Position numbers and translations under genes: made by a program. DNA of 64,000 nt, from the NCBI GenBank assembly GCA_934047225.1, contig OW204012.1:10354001-10418000 (forward strand), given 5' to 3'. The first letter of the stretch is position 1, and each line of letters opens with the position of its first letter. Positions 1-10,140 of the stretch are shown here, piece after piece. The stretch is from Ypsolopha sequella (Eukaryota; Arthropoda; Insecta; Lepidoptera; Ypsolophidae). The notes beneath the pieces were generated by a model. That model saw only the letters and a list, made by a program, of their open reading frames with translations, searched no databases and was not told the DNA's origin.

Positions 1-500
1 ATACACACGAGTTGGGAATCGCACTTTCTCCCGAGTGATACATAGTGCTTTATACTACACCTGCGAGGAAATAGTATAATTTTACTTTTAATCAAGATAC
101 AATAAAAGAAACCGACTGACTCGCGTGCGATTGTCACTTTTTATTTCCTTCTTATTTTTTATTATGTACAGGAAAAGCAAGTGGCCAGTATCATTTTTCG
201 AGTTTTATGTACGAGTTCGCAAAATAATACTGGCCACTTGGCCACTTGCTCATTCTTTATGTTATTTAAAAAAAGAAACAGCACGTTAACAATGGATTTG
301 CATATACTTTTTTTGCCCGCTCAAGCACGTTAACAATGAATTTTCATACACTTTTTCCGCCCGCATATTTGTATGACAGTAATGACGTATTTTCTGCATC
401 GTTTTCAAAAAAGTAAGAAGGTACTTTCCGAGCATGTGTAGTATAAAAGTTATGATAAGATGATTGTAACAATAAAGATATTTTTATTTATTTATTTATT
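1..500. other. Gene-free left edge with small repeats
   Basis: I see no gene here. An inverted pair (arms near 180-193 and 224-240, built on AGTGGCCAGTAT) forms a small hairpin. A 44 bp unit beginning GCACGTTAACAATG occurs twice in direct orientation (281-324 and 325-368). A short (ATTT)n microsatellite ends the stretch at about 483-501. The upstream exons of the methyltransferase gene found at 5.4 kb must lie farther left, so this is probably intron. Confidence 0.5.
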
Positions 501-510
501 TACATATATA

Positions 511-773
511 CTCACGCCTGTGTCCCAAAAGGGTAGGCAGAGACTACAGATTTCCATCTGCTACGATGCTGATACATCTTTTTCGCGTCTTCCACATCCA
601 TCAATCTAGTCATACAACTCTTCTATTCCGGTTACTTTTGACATGGCCCTTCTTCAGTATGTCGCTAATTTGGTCAGCATACGTCCTTCTAGGGCGGCCT
701 GGTCGAGCTGTACCTTCCACTTGTGCACCATAAATTTCTTTCGTCACTTTAGTTTCATTCATCCTCTCTACAC
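511..773 (-). pseudogene. Non-LTR retrotransposon RT C-terminal fragment
   Basis: The reverse strand carries the broken C-terminal tail of a LINE-type reverse transcriptase. It is recognised by its close match to the better preserved copy at 30235-30511, which reads [18 protein letters not shown] and then VSAYP in frame. This copy has substitutions and no intact frame. Tails of this kind, with WFG-ERM followed by a GRPRRT block, are common in insect genomes. It is truncated at its left by the 774-1169 inverted-repeat element. Confidence 0.65.
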
Positions 774-1169
774 GTGAAATTTAACCAACCGCCCGAATTC
801 ATACTGAAGACTCGGTTAGTGATCAAGAGCAATGATTAATGACCCTTCAGGTGAAATTTGAAAAACATTTTTTTTTTATCCCGTGCTGCCTATACTAGGA
901 ATTGTTAATTAATTTATTTTGCATACATAATATAATTTTTACAAGTTAAATTTAATCTTATAAAAATATATTTAAAAAAATAATAAACGTACATGAACTA
1001 AATTAAAGGTAAATATATTTATTTTATGCAGCAATGTATATATAGGTACATATATACTATTCAAATTTAAACTAGTTCCTTTCGTATGAGAACAATTTTT
1101 TTTATAATTTCGAATCCTGGTCATTAACCAAGTCTCCAGTATGAATTCGGGCGGTTGGTTAAATTTCAC
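774..1169. mobile_element. Inverted-repeat element, arms about 53 bp
   Basis: Positions 774-827 and 1117-1169 are near-perfect reverse complements (outer sequence GTGAAATTTAACCAACCGCC). The internal 290 bp is AT-rich and has no credible coding sequence. The element interrupts the RT fragment to its left, so it arrived later. It looks like a non-autonomous DNA transposon (MITE). Confidence 0.65.
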
Positions 1170-1197
1170 CTTATTTTTGTAGAATTGGTACACAATA

Positions 1198-1355
1198 GTG
1201 TCAATTCGGTGTAACACGTTTTAACTTATTTGACAGGTCTAAACTTAATTTAGCGTTCCGTCATTTTCTTTCTGTATCGAAAAGACAAAGACAGGACGCT
1301 TAAAATAAGGTTAGTCCTGTCAAATAAGTTACGTCGTGCTACACCGAATCGACAC
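1198..1355. mobile_element. Palindromic MITE, family D copy 1
   Basis: Terminal inverted repeats start GTGTCAATTCGGTGTA and are followed by a second inverted block around CTTATTTGACAG. A second copy lies at 47111-47257. With two copies and matching ends, this is a dispersed short DNA element. Confidence 0.65.
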
Positions 1356-1400
1356 CAATAAAAAGTATTTGCCTCATCTTATCAACTCCTGGCCCAATAT

Positions 1401-1493
1401 CATAGTGTTTAATCGCGCGTGACGCGGCTTAGTTGAATCACAGGTGCGAGTAGCGTGATATACTGTTTAATCGTAAAAACATCGTGTCACGCT
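1401..1493. mobile_element. Left part of a small TIR element split by the gypsy insertion
   Basis: The stretch starting CATAGTGTTTAATC is the reverse complement, with a few mismatches, of 5329-5383 on the other side of the LTR retrotransposon. Joined across the retrotransposon, the two halves make a roughly 150 bp inverted-repeat element. The gypsy element therefore landed inside it. Confidence 0.7.
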
Positions 1494-1668
1494 TGTAGCA
1501 TTGCGACATGCACTTTTGTGCGTTATTAAAGTTACGCTTAGTCAGTAAGTTAGAATTAAGGTATTTTTGTACTAATTAAATATATTCATTCATTATACGA
1601 CCATCAACCAAACAACAAGTTTCCTTTAACTTGTTCCTGACATCAGTACACCTACACGTATCCCCACA
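1494..1668 (+). repeat. 5' LTR
   Basis: 175 bp direct repeat of 5154-5328, starting TGTAGCATTG and ending TATCCCCACA, with one mismatch. The TG...CA ends and the four-base target duplication define the boundaries. A promoter is expected here, but I see no clear TATA box apart from AT-rich sequence near 1580. Confidence 0.93.
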
Positions 1669-1685
1669 TGGCGACCCTCAGCCAC
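1669..1685 (+). promoter_or_regulatory. Candidate primer binding site
   Basis: TGGCGACCCTCAGCC begins directly after the CA end of the 5' LTR. That is where Ty3/gypsy elements place the site that pairs with the 3' end of a host tRNA, and the TGG start fits a tRNA CCA end. I cannot name the tRNA from sequence alone. Confidence 0.6.
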
Positions 1686-1799
1686 AAGAACCCAAGGACT
1701 TCGTTATAAACAGGAAGATCGAAACGAACATGAAATTGAAGAAGCCACTTTGACGAAGCCACTTTAAAGAAGAAGACACATAGCCACTATCACCGTAGC

Positions 1800-2200
1800 A
1801 TGGCTGACAACCAAGTAATCATAAATCAAACAACTAACATAGCTGACATCACCAATCATAAGAAGAACTTATAAGAAGACTTGAAGCGTACGAGCGGTGT
1901 CCAGGGTAATCCCGGCCCACGGAGTCCAGGGTATAGCCCGGCCCACCCTCAGCGGACAAGGAGTCGAGAGCTGCCAGACCAGCCGATGCCCGCTGACGCC
2001 CGCCGCCCGCCGCCGCCCGCCGATGACCGCTGCGAGCCGCCGCGTCATGCCACGTGTCGCCCCTCACCGTCAAGTCATAGCCGCGGTGCCGATATTTTTT
2101 TTAAGTACAGTCTACTAGACAAGTAAGTCACTATCAATGTACCTAATGTTTTTATGTACTTCCCTATATTTTTGAAACGATTTCCATCGTCTAGTTTGTT
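1800..2200 (+). other. Gypsy leader with GC-rich patch
   Basis: A short frame starting at 1801 (MADNQVIINQ) stops at about 1874. Positions 1885-2095 are strikingly GC- and proline/arginine-codon-rich inside an AT-rich element. They contain a direct repeat of CCAGGGTA with CCCGGCCCA. The frame at 1881-2126 is open but matches no gag feature I know. I read this as leader or acquired sequence, not a gene. Confidence 0.4.
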
Positions 2201-2630
2201 ATGTCTGAGTTAACTGAGTTAGAAATTATTTATGAGAAATTAATTGAAATAAAAGCATATCTCATTAAAGTCAGACCAGCCAGAAGGCAAAGTTCAGAGA
2301 CAGCTCAGCTCAAGTTTCAAGAAGCTCGAGAATACAGTCGTTTGGAGTCTATTTCGTCTGATATAAGAGTAAAAATAGAATCGAGTGTATTAAATAGTGA
2401 AGAAATATAAGCATCTAACATATTGATAGGAAATATACGAGGGATTTACCAATATATTTTAAGTTTAAATATTCCCTTATATGTAGATAAGTGCACAGAA
2501 ACCGTAAATATGGCGCAAGATAATTTCGATTTAAAAACAGCCATCGCCCTGTTGCCTATTATGACAGGTCAGGAGCAGGTTACCTCTCAACTGATAGACA
2601 GTATCAAATTATACAGCTTCCAACGCAGGG
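2201..2630 (+). pseudogene. gag: Gypsy gag fragment (capsid N-terminal region)
   Basis: One frame runs from the ATG at 2201 through an in-frame TAA (2408-2410) and onward to about 2630. The segment FDLKTAIALLPIMTG around 2527-2571, followed by QLIDSIKLY, resembles the capsid start of insect Ty3/gypsy gag proteins. The rest of capsid, any nucleocapsid and the protease are missing. The frame runs straight into reverse transcriptase sequence, so a deletion removed well over a kilobase compared with an intact element. Confidence 0.65.
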
Positions 2631-2642
2631 AAACAGTACTAA

Positions 2643-3128
2643 ATGAAACGCTGTCCCATGGGTATCAAAACAAGTGCCAGTGTTTTTTCGAGGCTTATGA
2701 CCATAGCAATGGCAGGCCTTAATTTTGACAAGTGTTTTATTTATTTAATAGGAAAATCCATGGAACACCATAATAAAAATCTCGTAAGCGTACTGAACCG
2801 ATTGCGTGAGGTTAATCTTAAACTTAACCCTATAAAGTGTGAGTTCCTTCGATAGGAAATAATTTACCTAGGACATCAAATCACATCCGAAGGTATTTTT
2901 CCAGACCCAGATAAAATTACAACGATGAAAAATTATCCAAGGCCGAATAACGCCGACGAGGTAAAACGGTCTGTTGCATTCGCGAACTATTACCGACGCT
3001 TTATATCACGTTTCGCTGACATCGTATTTCCGTTACATGCATTAGGCAAAAAAGGTGCAAAATTCGAATGGACTATTGATTGCGAAAATGCATTTCAGAA
3101 ATTAAAATTGGCGCTCTGTAATCCGCCT
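2643..3128 (+). pseudogene. pol: Gypsy reverse transcriptase, C-terminal part, disabled
   Basis: The frame starts with PMGIKTSASVFSRLM, the typical block before the RT active site. It continues through CFIYL, then IGKSMEHH: the residues that should follow YL (the catalytic DD and its neighbours) are deleted at about 2750. A TAG at 2853-2855 interrupts the segment CEFLR-EIIYLGHQI. The thumb and connection region (NYYRRFI, then FEWTIDCENAFQKLK) follows. A frame change near 3125 leads into the next fragment. It is clearly recognisable and clearly inactive. Confidence 0.85.
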
Positions 3129-3129
3129 G

Positions 3130-4600
3130 TTGGATTATCCCGACTTTTCCAAAAGTAACATCTTCCGTTTGCAAACTGACGCCTCGTTCGTAGGTTTGGG
3201 TGCAATTCTCTCAAACAGTAATGGCAAAGTCATAGCTTACGCCAGTAGAAATCTTAAACCAGCAGAGACTAGGTATCCGATAATAGAACTTGAACTGTTA
3301 ACTATAGTATGGGCCGTACGCTACTTTAGACCATATTTGTATGGTAGAAAATTTAAAATCTTTACCGACCACAGACCTTTAGTTTATTTGTTCGGCTTAA
3401 CCGACCCCTCCAGTCGACTGACAAAGTTTAGGTTATACTTAGAAGAGTATGACTTTGAGGTTGAATACGTTCCGGGTCGAAATAACGCAGCTGCAGACGC
3501 GTTAAGTCGACTTCCGGTTTCGTCTAAAGACCTTAAAGACTTACAAGAACATGTAGTTTCCGTGTTGACAAGAGCACAGACGAAAAGATTAGAGAATCAG
3601 GGCACCGACCATGACCGACCCACCGAGCCTTTTACTTCCAGTAGGCCTGATCAACCTACAGCAGTAGAGGTGCTCAAACGACCAAATGAGATAACTGAAT
3701 TAATTTTCTTAAACAATTTTAATGACAAAAGTTTGAATATTTCAGAGTATGTTTCAAGTGACGCTAACTATTGCACTTATATACCATCGCAATCCGCGAT
3801 CATTCTTGATACCCGATCGTTATCGACCGAGTTGGTGTTAGCGAGGGATCTCGAAAAATTGTGCCAAAAGTTAAATATTGTAAAGCTACTCATCATAAAA
3901 AATAGGAGTAACGCTCGATTTATTAAAAGTATACTGCGCAGTATCAACAAATGTAAAATCGCGTCACCAAAATTCCTTATTACAAGAGACATAGATCGTA
4001 TTTCAGACAGGGATGAAATAACGACAATTTTAAATGACTTTCACCTTTTGCCCACAAGTGGACATGCAGGTATGAATCGCATGTTAAATAACATTAAAAA
4101 ATACTATTTTTGGCCTGGTATGACTAATGACGTTATGAATTATGTAAAACGTTGTAAGAGTTGTCAAATTCAGAAACACACGAACAGACACATCAAAGAG
4201 CCTATGGTTATAACCTCCGCTGCCAACTCGGCATTTGAAAGAATTAGTTTAGACATTATGGGCCCACTAGATATAGATAATCATAATAAAAGGTACATCC
4301 TTACTATACAGTGCGATCTAAGCAAATATGTAGAGGCTTATCCTTTGGAGCGAAAAGACGCTGAAACTGTGGCCAAAGCTTTTGTTAACAGTTTTATATT
4401 GCGTTACGGTATCCCAAAAGAGATACTGACCGATAGGGGTACCGAATTTACGTCATCAGTGATGAGTGAGGTGTGTAGGTTACTAGGTATCGAGAAATTA
4501 ATATCTACCGCGTACCATCACGAGACCTTAGGAGGCATAGAAAATACGCATAAGCACTTAGGCGCCTACCTTAGGATTCAATGTGAAAACAACAGGAGTG
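3130..4600 (+). pseudogene. pol: Gypsy RNase H and integrase core
   Basis: A long open frame. RNase H comes first: the acidic residues are visible in TDASFVGLGA, ELELLTIVWA, FTDHRPL and AAADALSR. Integrase follows, with its zinc-binding HHCC module (HLLPTSGHAGMN, then CKSCQ near 4160) and the DDE catalytic core: D in SLDIMGPL near 4250, D in ILTDRGTEF near 4430, E in GGIENTHK near 4540. These domains look intact. The frame shifts near 4605, and the protein continues in another frame, so the full polyprotein is broken. Confidence 0.88.
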
Positions 4601-4604
4601 GGTT

Positions 4605-5030
4605 CTGTTTTGGTGTTTTTCTTTCAACACTAGTGTACATTCAGAGACGAAATACACTCCATACGAACACGTGTTTGGCAAAGTTTGTAACCTTCCATCC
4701 AATTTATGTAAGGGAGTCGATCCTTTGTATAACTTCGACGACTACCCCAAAGAATTAAAATACAGATTGCAAAAAGCTCAGTTAGATGCTAAGCAAAATC
4801 TTTTACTTAGTAAATCCTTAAGAAAATTTAATTTTGATAAAAATTGTAATACTATTAAATTTAAGCCAGGAGATCTAGTTTTAGTGAAAAATCAAGTAGG
4901 TAATAAGTTGGATTGTGTTTACGAAGGCCCTTTTGTAGTTTTAGAAGATTTATCACCAAATGTGAAGATTGATAAGTTTAATAAAGAGTATTTGGTTCAT
5001 AAAAATAATACGAAATTATTTCGTGATTGA
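4605..5030 (+). pseudogene. pol: Gypsy integrase C-terminal region
   Basis: After a frameshift near 4605 the reading continues with TKYTPYEHVFGK and ends at the TAA at 5028-5030. The segment FKPGDLVLVKN with YEGPFVVLE is the small barrel-like domain found at the integrase end of gypsy-type elements. It follows on directly from the core, so one small indel separates the two. Confidence 0.8.
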
Positions 5031-5140
5031 ATATTCAGTTTAATTTTTACAATTAAGCAAAAATGTTTTCATTGATTTTATTTTAAGTTTTTGTAATGTA
5101 AACATTTTTTTTTTCTTTCAAAGGGATGTGTAACCATATA

Positions 5141-5153
5141 CTTTCGGGGGAGA
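5141..5153 (+). promoter_or_regulatory. Polypurine tract
   Basis: The purine-rich run GGGGGAGA lies immediately before the TG start of the 3' LTR. This is the expected place for plus-strand priming in LTR retrotransposons. Confidence 0.7.
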
Positions 5154-5328
5154 TGTAGCATTGCGACATGCACTTTCGTGCGTTATTAAAGTTACGCTTA
5201 GTCAGTAAGTTAGAATTAAGGTATTTTTGTACTAATTAAATATATTCATTCATTATACGACCATCAACCAAACAACAAGTTTCCTTTAACTTGTTCCTGA
5301 CATCAGTACACCTACACGTATCCCCACA
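5154..5328 (+). repeat. 3' LTR
   Basis: 175 bp copy of the 5' LTR with one difference (C at 5177). It is followed by the CGCT target duplication at 5329-5332. Confidence 0.93.
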
Positions 5329-5383
5329 CGCTCCTCGCACTTGTGATTCAACCAAGTGGCGTCGCGCAAGATTAAACACTATG
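5329..5383. mobile_element. Right part of the TIR element split by the gypsy insertion
   Basis: Reverse complement of 1401-1460, ending ATTAAACACTATG. Together with the left part it forms the older element that the LTR retrotransposon entered. Confidence 0.7.
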
Positions 5384-5420
5384 CTACGAGTGCTGATGTT
5401 CATTAACCTCCCCCCACCAG

Positions 5421-8400
5421 GTGAACAAGTACTCGGTGCACCCGTGGCTGCATCAGTACGTCAACAACGTGACGTGTGAACACCAGCTGGTTAGCGCCTC
5501 CATTCCGGACGTGCTGCCCTCTACCGACTGTTCCGAAAGTAACTTTTCTATGGCTGCCGGCGACTTTCTGAAGGTTAGCTTGGAGAACTGGATTAATAAC
5601 AGATATCTGAACCGGGGAGATGTGGTAAGTGAACAATGTGACGTGTAAAGACTAGCTGGTGAGCGCCTCCATTCCGGATGTGCTGCCCTCTACCGACTGT
5701 TCCGAAAGTAACTTTTCTATGGCTGCCGGCGACTTTCTGAAGGTTAGCTTGGAGAACTGGATTAATAACAGATATCTGAACCGGGAAGATGTGTTAAGTG
5801 AACAACGTGACGTGTGAAGACTAGCTGGTGAGCGCCTCCATTCCGGACGTGCTGCCCTCTACCGGCTGCTCCAAGAGCAACTTTTCTATGGCCGCCGGTG
5901 ACTTCCTGAAGGTTAGCTTGGAGAACAGAGTTAATAACATAGATATCTGAACGGGGGAGATGTGGTAGGTGAACAATGTGACGTGTAAAGACTAGCTGGT
6001 GAGCGCCTCCATTCCGGACGTGCTGCCCTCTACCGACTGCTCCGAGAGCAACTTTTCTATGGCCGCCGGCGACTTTCTGAAGTTGATATTCTGTTTTTTT
6101 TAACTGTTTACATTATGTTAAATAATGTATTTATTCCGTAGAATTTATTCATTTTGAATCAATCATCCGGTGCAAGTGTTTTTATGTTCGCTTGTTGAAA
6201 TCATTCACAGTAATCGATTATAGCAATCGATACTCTATTTCATCAGTGCAATAAACTTATTTTTAAGATTTCTCGTCTCCCAGATTGTGAATTGAGCTGA
6301 TATTTTATATTTTGAAACAATAAAATACCGCTTTTTTTAAACCATATCTCAACTTATTACAATGAGCGTTTTTCTCGTCGTTTTTTTTTCTTAGTTCTTA
6401 ACTTTCCTCCAGATGTCGCTGTCCATATCACCATAGATAAAATATGTTTCGTAGCAATCAATGTCAAAGTGGTTTTTACTTTTTTTTTGGAATCTGTGCA
6501 AATTTTGTCTTTGTTTCTATTGCTAGATTGTACAACAGTGCCATCTAGGAATCTCTTTTAACACTAAATTTGACATAAGGAAAAACGCTCATAGGGCCCC
6601 CGATCAGATATCAGAGATCCCCGTCTCCTTTTCGGTATTTGTTTGCATAGTATTTGTATACTCATCTATCACTTGTTGAACGGTGAAGGAAAACACTGAG
6701 GTAAACATGCATGTTTTAGAGTGTATTTGTGCCCAAAGTACGGCGAAAAGGCTCATCCCCTAACACGTTGGGACGTCGAAACCGTCGGTGAAAAGAGGGT
6801 GTCAACTGTTCGAGTCACAGTCAACACTCGCTAACACTTCGCGTGTGTATAAAACGACACTAATTTAACTTCCAGGTGTACACGACACCGAACGAATGGA
6901 ACTGCGTCGCCACCTGCTTCTTCATAGACTGCGCGCCGAATGTGATAGAGTTCATAGAGAGCATATACAATATACTGGTGCCGGGCGGGGTGTGGATCAA
7001 CTTGGGACCCCTGCTGTACCATTATAGGTGAGGCTTCCACTGTGGGATGTCCAGGAAACTAAAAAAAGGAACTCGCAGGAATTTCCTAAAATCCCTAAGC
7101 GAATGTTTACGTCATACCAGTGCCCATAGCACGATGACGCGCGATTTCGTTTGCAAGGAATAACATTATCAAATAACAGCGCGGTGGAGTTATAAAAACT
7201 GTACCTTGAAAAAAGCTCAAAATAATATAGTTTTGTAAAAACCTTTCGTCACACACATGTTTGATTTTTTTATTGAGAACTAGCTTAAAAATTATATTAA
7301 TTTGAAAGAGAACTTAACTGAACTTTTATAATTTAGTTTAGTGGGTATTGAACTATTTACAAACTGTGACGTCAGTTCAAGTGCAAACATATCCTTAGAC
7401 AATCGGAATTCGATAGTATATCTATGTTTTTGATGATAAGCACCTAGTCCAGTTGGCAGCTAATAGACCCGCTGGATAGATTTCTCCGAATACCCTCGCC
7501 CTAATTTACATTGAATAAGAAATAAAAACAATAAAAAAATTCTTTCAGTGATCTGACGACGGAAGACAGCATAGAGCCACCGTATGACATTCTTCTTGAC
7601 ATTATCAAGGACGTAGGATTTATTATTTTGGTAAGTTAAACCTTTTGTACTATAAAACACTTCTCGCGTTTAACACCACGCATCGCCCGCAGGTGGTAGA
7701 GCTGATACCGGGCTCGACTGTGAAGGTACCACCGTCTTACTTGGAAACACCCTCGAAGTTATTCAGGGGAGAGTAAGAGGACAGCTCACAGGCAAAAAAC
7801 CAGGGGGCCCACCATGCCTGGGACCGATGGATAGCGGTATATCCATCCCTAATAGCTGGGCCTTATATGGAACAGACTGGTGACGGGCAGCGGTGTCACT
7901 GGTGCGAGGGTTCCGGCACCGCGCTCACCAACCCGCCTGCCCAGCGTGTGTGAGTATGGGTAATTCTTCGAGGATAACCGCCGGGAGTGGCAAAGTCCTG
8001 GAAAGGCTTATTCTAGTTCGTCCAGCAGTGGACGAACTAGGCTAATGGATGGATGGATGGATGGATCGCCCGCAGCGATGAGCTGTGCAACGGGTTGCAG
8101 CGACGGATGTGTGATAAATTACCATTTTTTAACTGTCAAAATGACAGATCATATAGAGCTACAAACTTATCTGTTCCAGTGGGCCAAAGTAAAATAGCTT
8201 CTATATTCACTGTGTGACAGTCTTCGCCACCGCAACAGATAAGTTTGTGACATACTTCGTAAGGAACGCATTTCCACTACATTCACTATACTTTGATGTT
8301 TATCTTGCCATACCCAATATTCACATCCGTAAAATATAGCTTGATTAGAATGGCAGCTGTAAGGATTACCAACGCCACAACTTTGTACCAGCGGGTAAAA

Positions 8401-9413
8401 CCGAACAAATTTTAACACACGCTTTTCGCTATATTCTTTCAAGTAAAAAATTATTAACTAAAAATAACATGGAAAGTAAACAGTATTGTGTATATTTTCT
8501 TTTAGAAAGCAGTAAATTGTAGTTGGTTTGTAATTACAAAAATAACGCTTTAATTTTTACACGTCACGACAAAGCCACGTCATCTGGGAGAAATCATAGG
8601 GATGGGACAATCGATTAAAGTGAGGCGATCAGTCTAAGATTAACCAATAGTTTGTATGAATCTTTGAAGTATATACTAGTGGTAGCAGATTCGGTGATAT
8701 TAAATCACTTTTTTATTTGCGCTTAAGCATTTACAAAAGATTCCTGTATTTGTAATAAGCATAATATAATAATCGAATGAAGGAATCTTAATTTTAATGT
8801 TGATCTCCATCCATCCATCAGTCCGTATTCGTCCACTGCTGGACATAGGCCTCCCCAATATTACGCCACTCTTGGCGGTCCTCAGTCATCCTCATCCAGC
8901 CGCCACCCGCAACGTCCTTCAGATCGTCAGTCCAGCTGCGCTTTGCTACACGTGGTCTCCATTCCAATGCCTTACGGCCCCAACGGTTATCACGTCGGCG
9001 ACAAATATGGCCAGTCACTGCCACTTCAACTTACTGATTCGGCAGGCTATGTCGATCTATTGAACATAAAATGACTAGCCTGACAACTTTTGTCATATAA
9101 AAAATCTGTAGGATGAATAGTTTTCAAAAAAAGCAGCTACTAAACTCAGTCGATAAACAGACACACGAAATCTCGATTTACTCAGTAGTGTCCCATCACT
9201 AAGCGAGGCACTTCGACAGCTGTCATTCTAATCAAGCTATATTTTATAAACTATACTATACTAATCATCAACTCACTTCCATTCTAAGCATTCCATATCA
9301 CATTACAGAAAGAGAAGACCGGCGTGAAGACGAAATATGCGCAAAATCCAAACTCGATGCTGCAACACGAATATGATTCTGTGTTTTTTGTATGCCAAAA
9401 ACCTGCGCAGTAG
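5421..9413 (+). CDS. CARNMT1: Carnosine N-methyltransferase, last four exons
   Basis: S-adenosylmethionine-dependent methylation of carnosine (to anserine) is the known activity of this family. Four exons give 163 residues to the stop: 5421-5573, 6876-7027, 7549-7630 and 9309-9413 (TAG at 9411-9413). All junctions are AG/GT and the phases agree (0, 2, 0). Family-typical segments are VHPWLHQY and [10 protein letters not shown] (first exon), [17 protein letters not shown] and [13 protein letters not shown] (second), and [12 protein letters not shown] (last). The human protein is about 409 residues, so this is the C-terminal 40 percent. The nucleotide-binding N-terminal half lies left of the window, beyond the gypsy element. 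The first exon here is followed by tandem partial copies of itself (see 5469-6085). The last intron holds LINE tails. I am confident of the family from remembered homologues; expression is unknown. Confidence 0.9.
5469..6085 (+). repeat. Four-copy tandem array across a CARNMT1 splice donor
   Basis: The unit begins GTGACGTGT and holds the last two thirds of the exon, its donor (CTGAAG then GTTAGC) and about 65 bp of intron. Units start at 5469, 5638, 5807 and 5978, so the period is 169, 169 and 171 bp. Only the first copy belongs to the exon with a good acceptor. Later copies have a TAG before CTGGTGAGC that could act only as a weak acceptor. The period is not a multiple of three. The last copy stops at about 6085, where the donor context is lost (CTGAAGTTGAT). 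The copies are a few percent apart, so the array is fairly recent. Confidence 0.88.
6362..6592. mobile_element. MITE family B copy 1
   Basis: Ends are inverted repeats of ATGAGCGTTTTTC. Other copies are at 44611-44840 and, with a replaced right end, at 35570-35784. The internal sequence contains TTTCCTCCAGATG and CATCTAGGAATC in all copies. It lies in a CARNMT1 intron. Confidence 0.8.
7337..7465. mobile_element. MITE family E, partial copy
   Basis: Shares AGTGGGTATTGAAC and CATATCCTTAGACAATCGG, then the terminal block GATGATA(A/G)GCACC(T/C)AGTCCA, with 17432-17637 and 38654-38860. The left terminal repeat is missing. Intronic. Confidence 0.6.
7690..8065 (+). mobile_element. Dispersed repeat with LINE-like 3' tail, copy 1
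   Basis: Close copy of 57510-57895. It starts GGTGGTAGAGCTGAT and ends with GTGGACGAACTAGGC followed by (ATGG)n. The last part matches, in frame, the end of the RT tail at 8797-9040 (the D-R-EW...AY-QWTN pattern). It is probably a truncated LINE or a SINE borrowing a LINE 3' end. It sits just after CARNMT1 exon 7549-7630 and is not part of the coding sequence. Confidence 0.6.
8797..9040 (-). pseudogene. Non-LTR retrotransposon RT C-terminal fragment
   Basis: The reverse strand reads [20 protein letters not shown], then a WTDDL block, then [18 protein letters not shown]. This is the typical end of an RTE-like insect LINE reverse transcriptase. A (TGGA)n tail lies at its downstream end near 8805-8818, as expected for 3'-anchored insertion. 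It is 5'-truncated and sits inside the last CARNMT1 intron. Confidence 0.75.
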
Positions 9414-9670
9414 CACTTCGTTGTATTTATAGTCGCCTTGGGAGGACAAGGTTCTATCAGAATTTTTAGCAACTTGAATTTTACTGTGGACTTTGATTTA
9501 AGGATCGATTCTTCTAATTTGGAACGAAATCACAATGAATAAATGTAACACGCAAGGAATAGTTTCCAGCAAAAGTATTTGGCTGTAAGTTCCAAAAATT
9601 TGTAAATTCATATTGGAAAATTTGATTATTTTGAAGCTGTGACATTTTTACAGCCAAATTCATACTGGAT

Positions 9671-9849
9671 TCAATATCGTTAATACATCACATTCCACTG
9701 AAAAGTACTGTTTTTTGCGCGAACTTTTTCTTCACTTGTCCATACAAACTGAGTCAGCTGATCGGACCACTTTGTACTGAGAAGTGAAAAAAAAAGTTCG
9801 CGCAAAAAAAAGTGCTTTGCTTTGGAATGTGATGTATTAACGATACTGA
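9671..9849. mobile_element. Palindromic MITE
   Basis: Arms start TCAATATCGTTAATACATCA and match the reverse complement of the right end, with an inner pair built on GCGCGAACTTTTTC. About 180 bp in all. No coding sequence. Confidence 0.7.
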
Positions 9850-10140
9850 ATGACCTCCTAAATTACTTTCCATTTAAATTGAAAGACCTTATAAATAAAC
9901 CATCCCTTGATAATGCCGACAAGGCGAAACTAGTTGAAAAATAGTGAAATAATAGGTCGTGATACAGTACAAGCGTTTTATTCATCCATGATACTGAGCA
10001 CTTACCGAGTCTTCAATATGAATTTGGCTAAATAAATTAATGTCACCGAGTACAGTAGGTACACTCTACTCTTGGTATACATTTCGTCTGATGAGTTGTT
10101 TTTTGTGCGTTATAAATATTATGTACGATTTTGTTACATA

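Larger units (their letters stand above)
1490..5332 (+). mobile_element. Ty3/gypsy LTR retrotransposon with 4 bp target duplication
   Basis: A complete insertion unit: LTR 1494-1668, internal region, LTR 5154-5328, flanked by the duplicated target CGCT (1490-1493 and 5329-5332). The LTRs are 175 bp, start TG, end CA, and differ at one base (1517 T versus 5177 C), so the insertion is young. The internal region encodes gag remnants, RT-RNase H and integrase in the Ty3/gypsy order. It is defective: a large deletion joins gag to the middle of RT, the RT active-site aspartates are gone, and there are stops and frameshifts. Being young yet unable to copy itself, it was probably moved by proteins of an intact relative (inference). 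It lies in an intron of the methyltransferase gene. Confidence 0.93.

Noticed and set aside
5651..6080. Extra functional CARNMT1 exons
   Set aside because: The later copies lack a pyrimidine tract and good acceptor, the period breaks the frame, and the spliced product already matches the family without them.
8330..9250. One 920 bp transposon between inverted AAAATATAGCTTGATTAGAA blocks
   Set aside because: Only about 30 bp of inverted match could be seen and the outer sequence diverges, so the boundaries cannot be supported.
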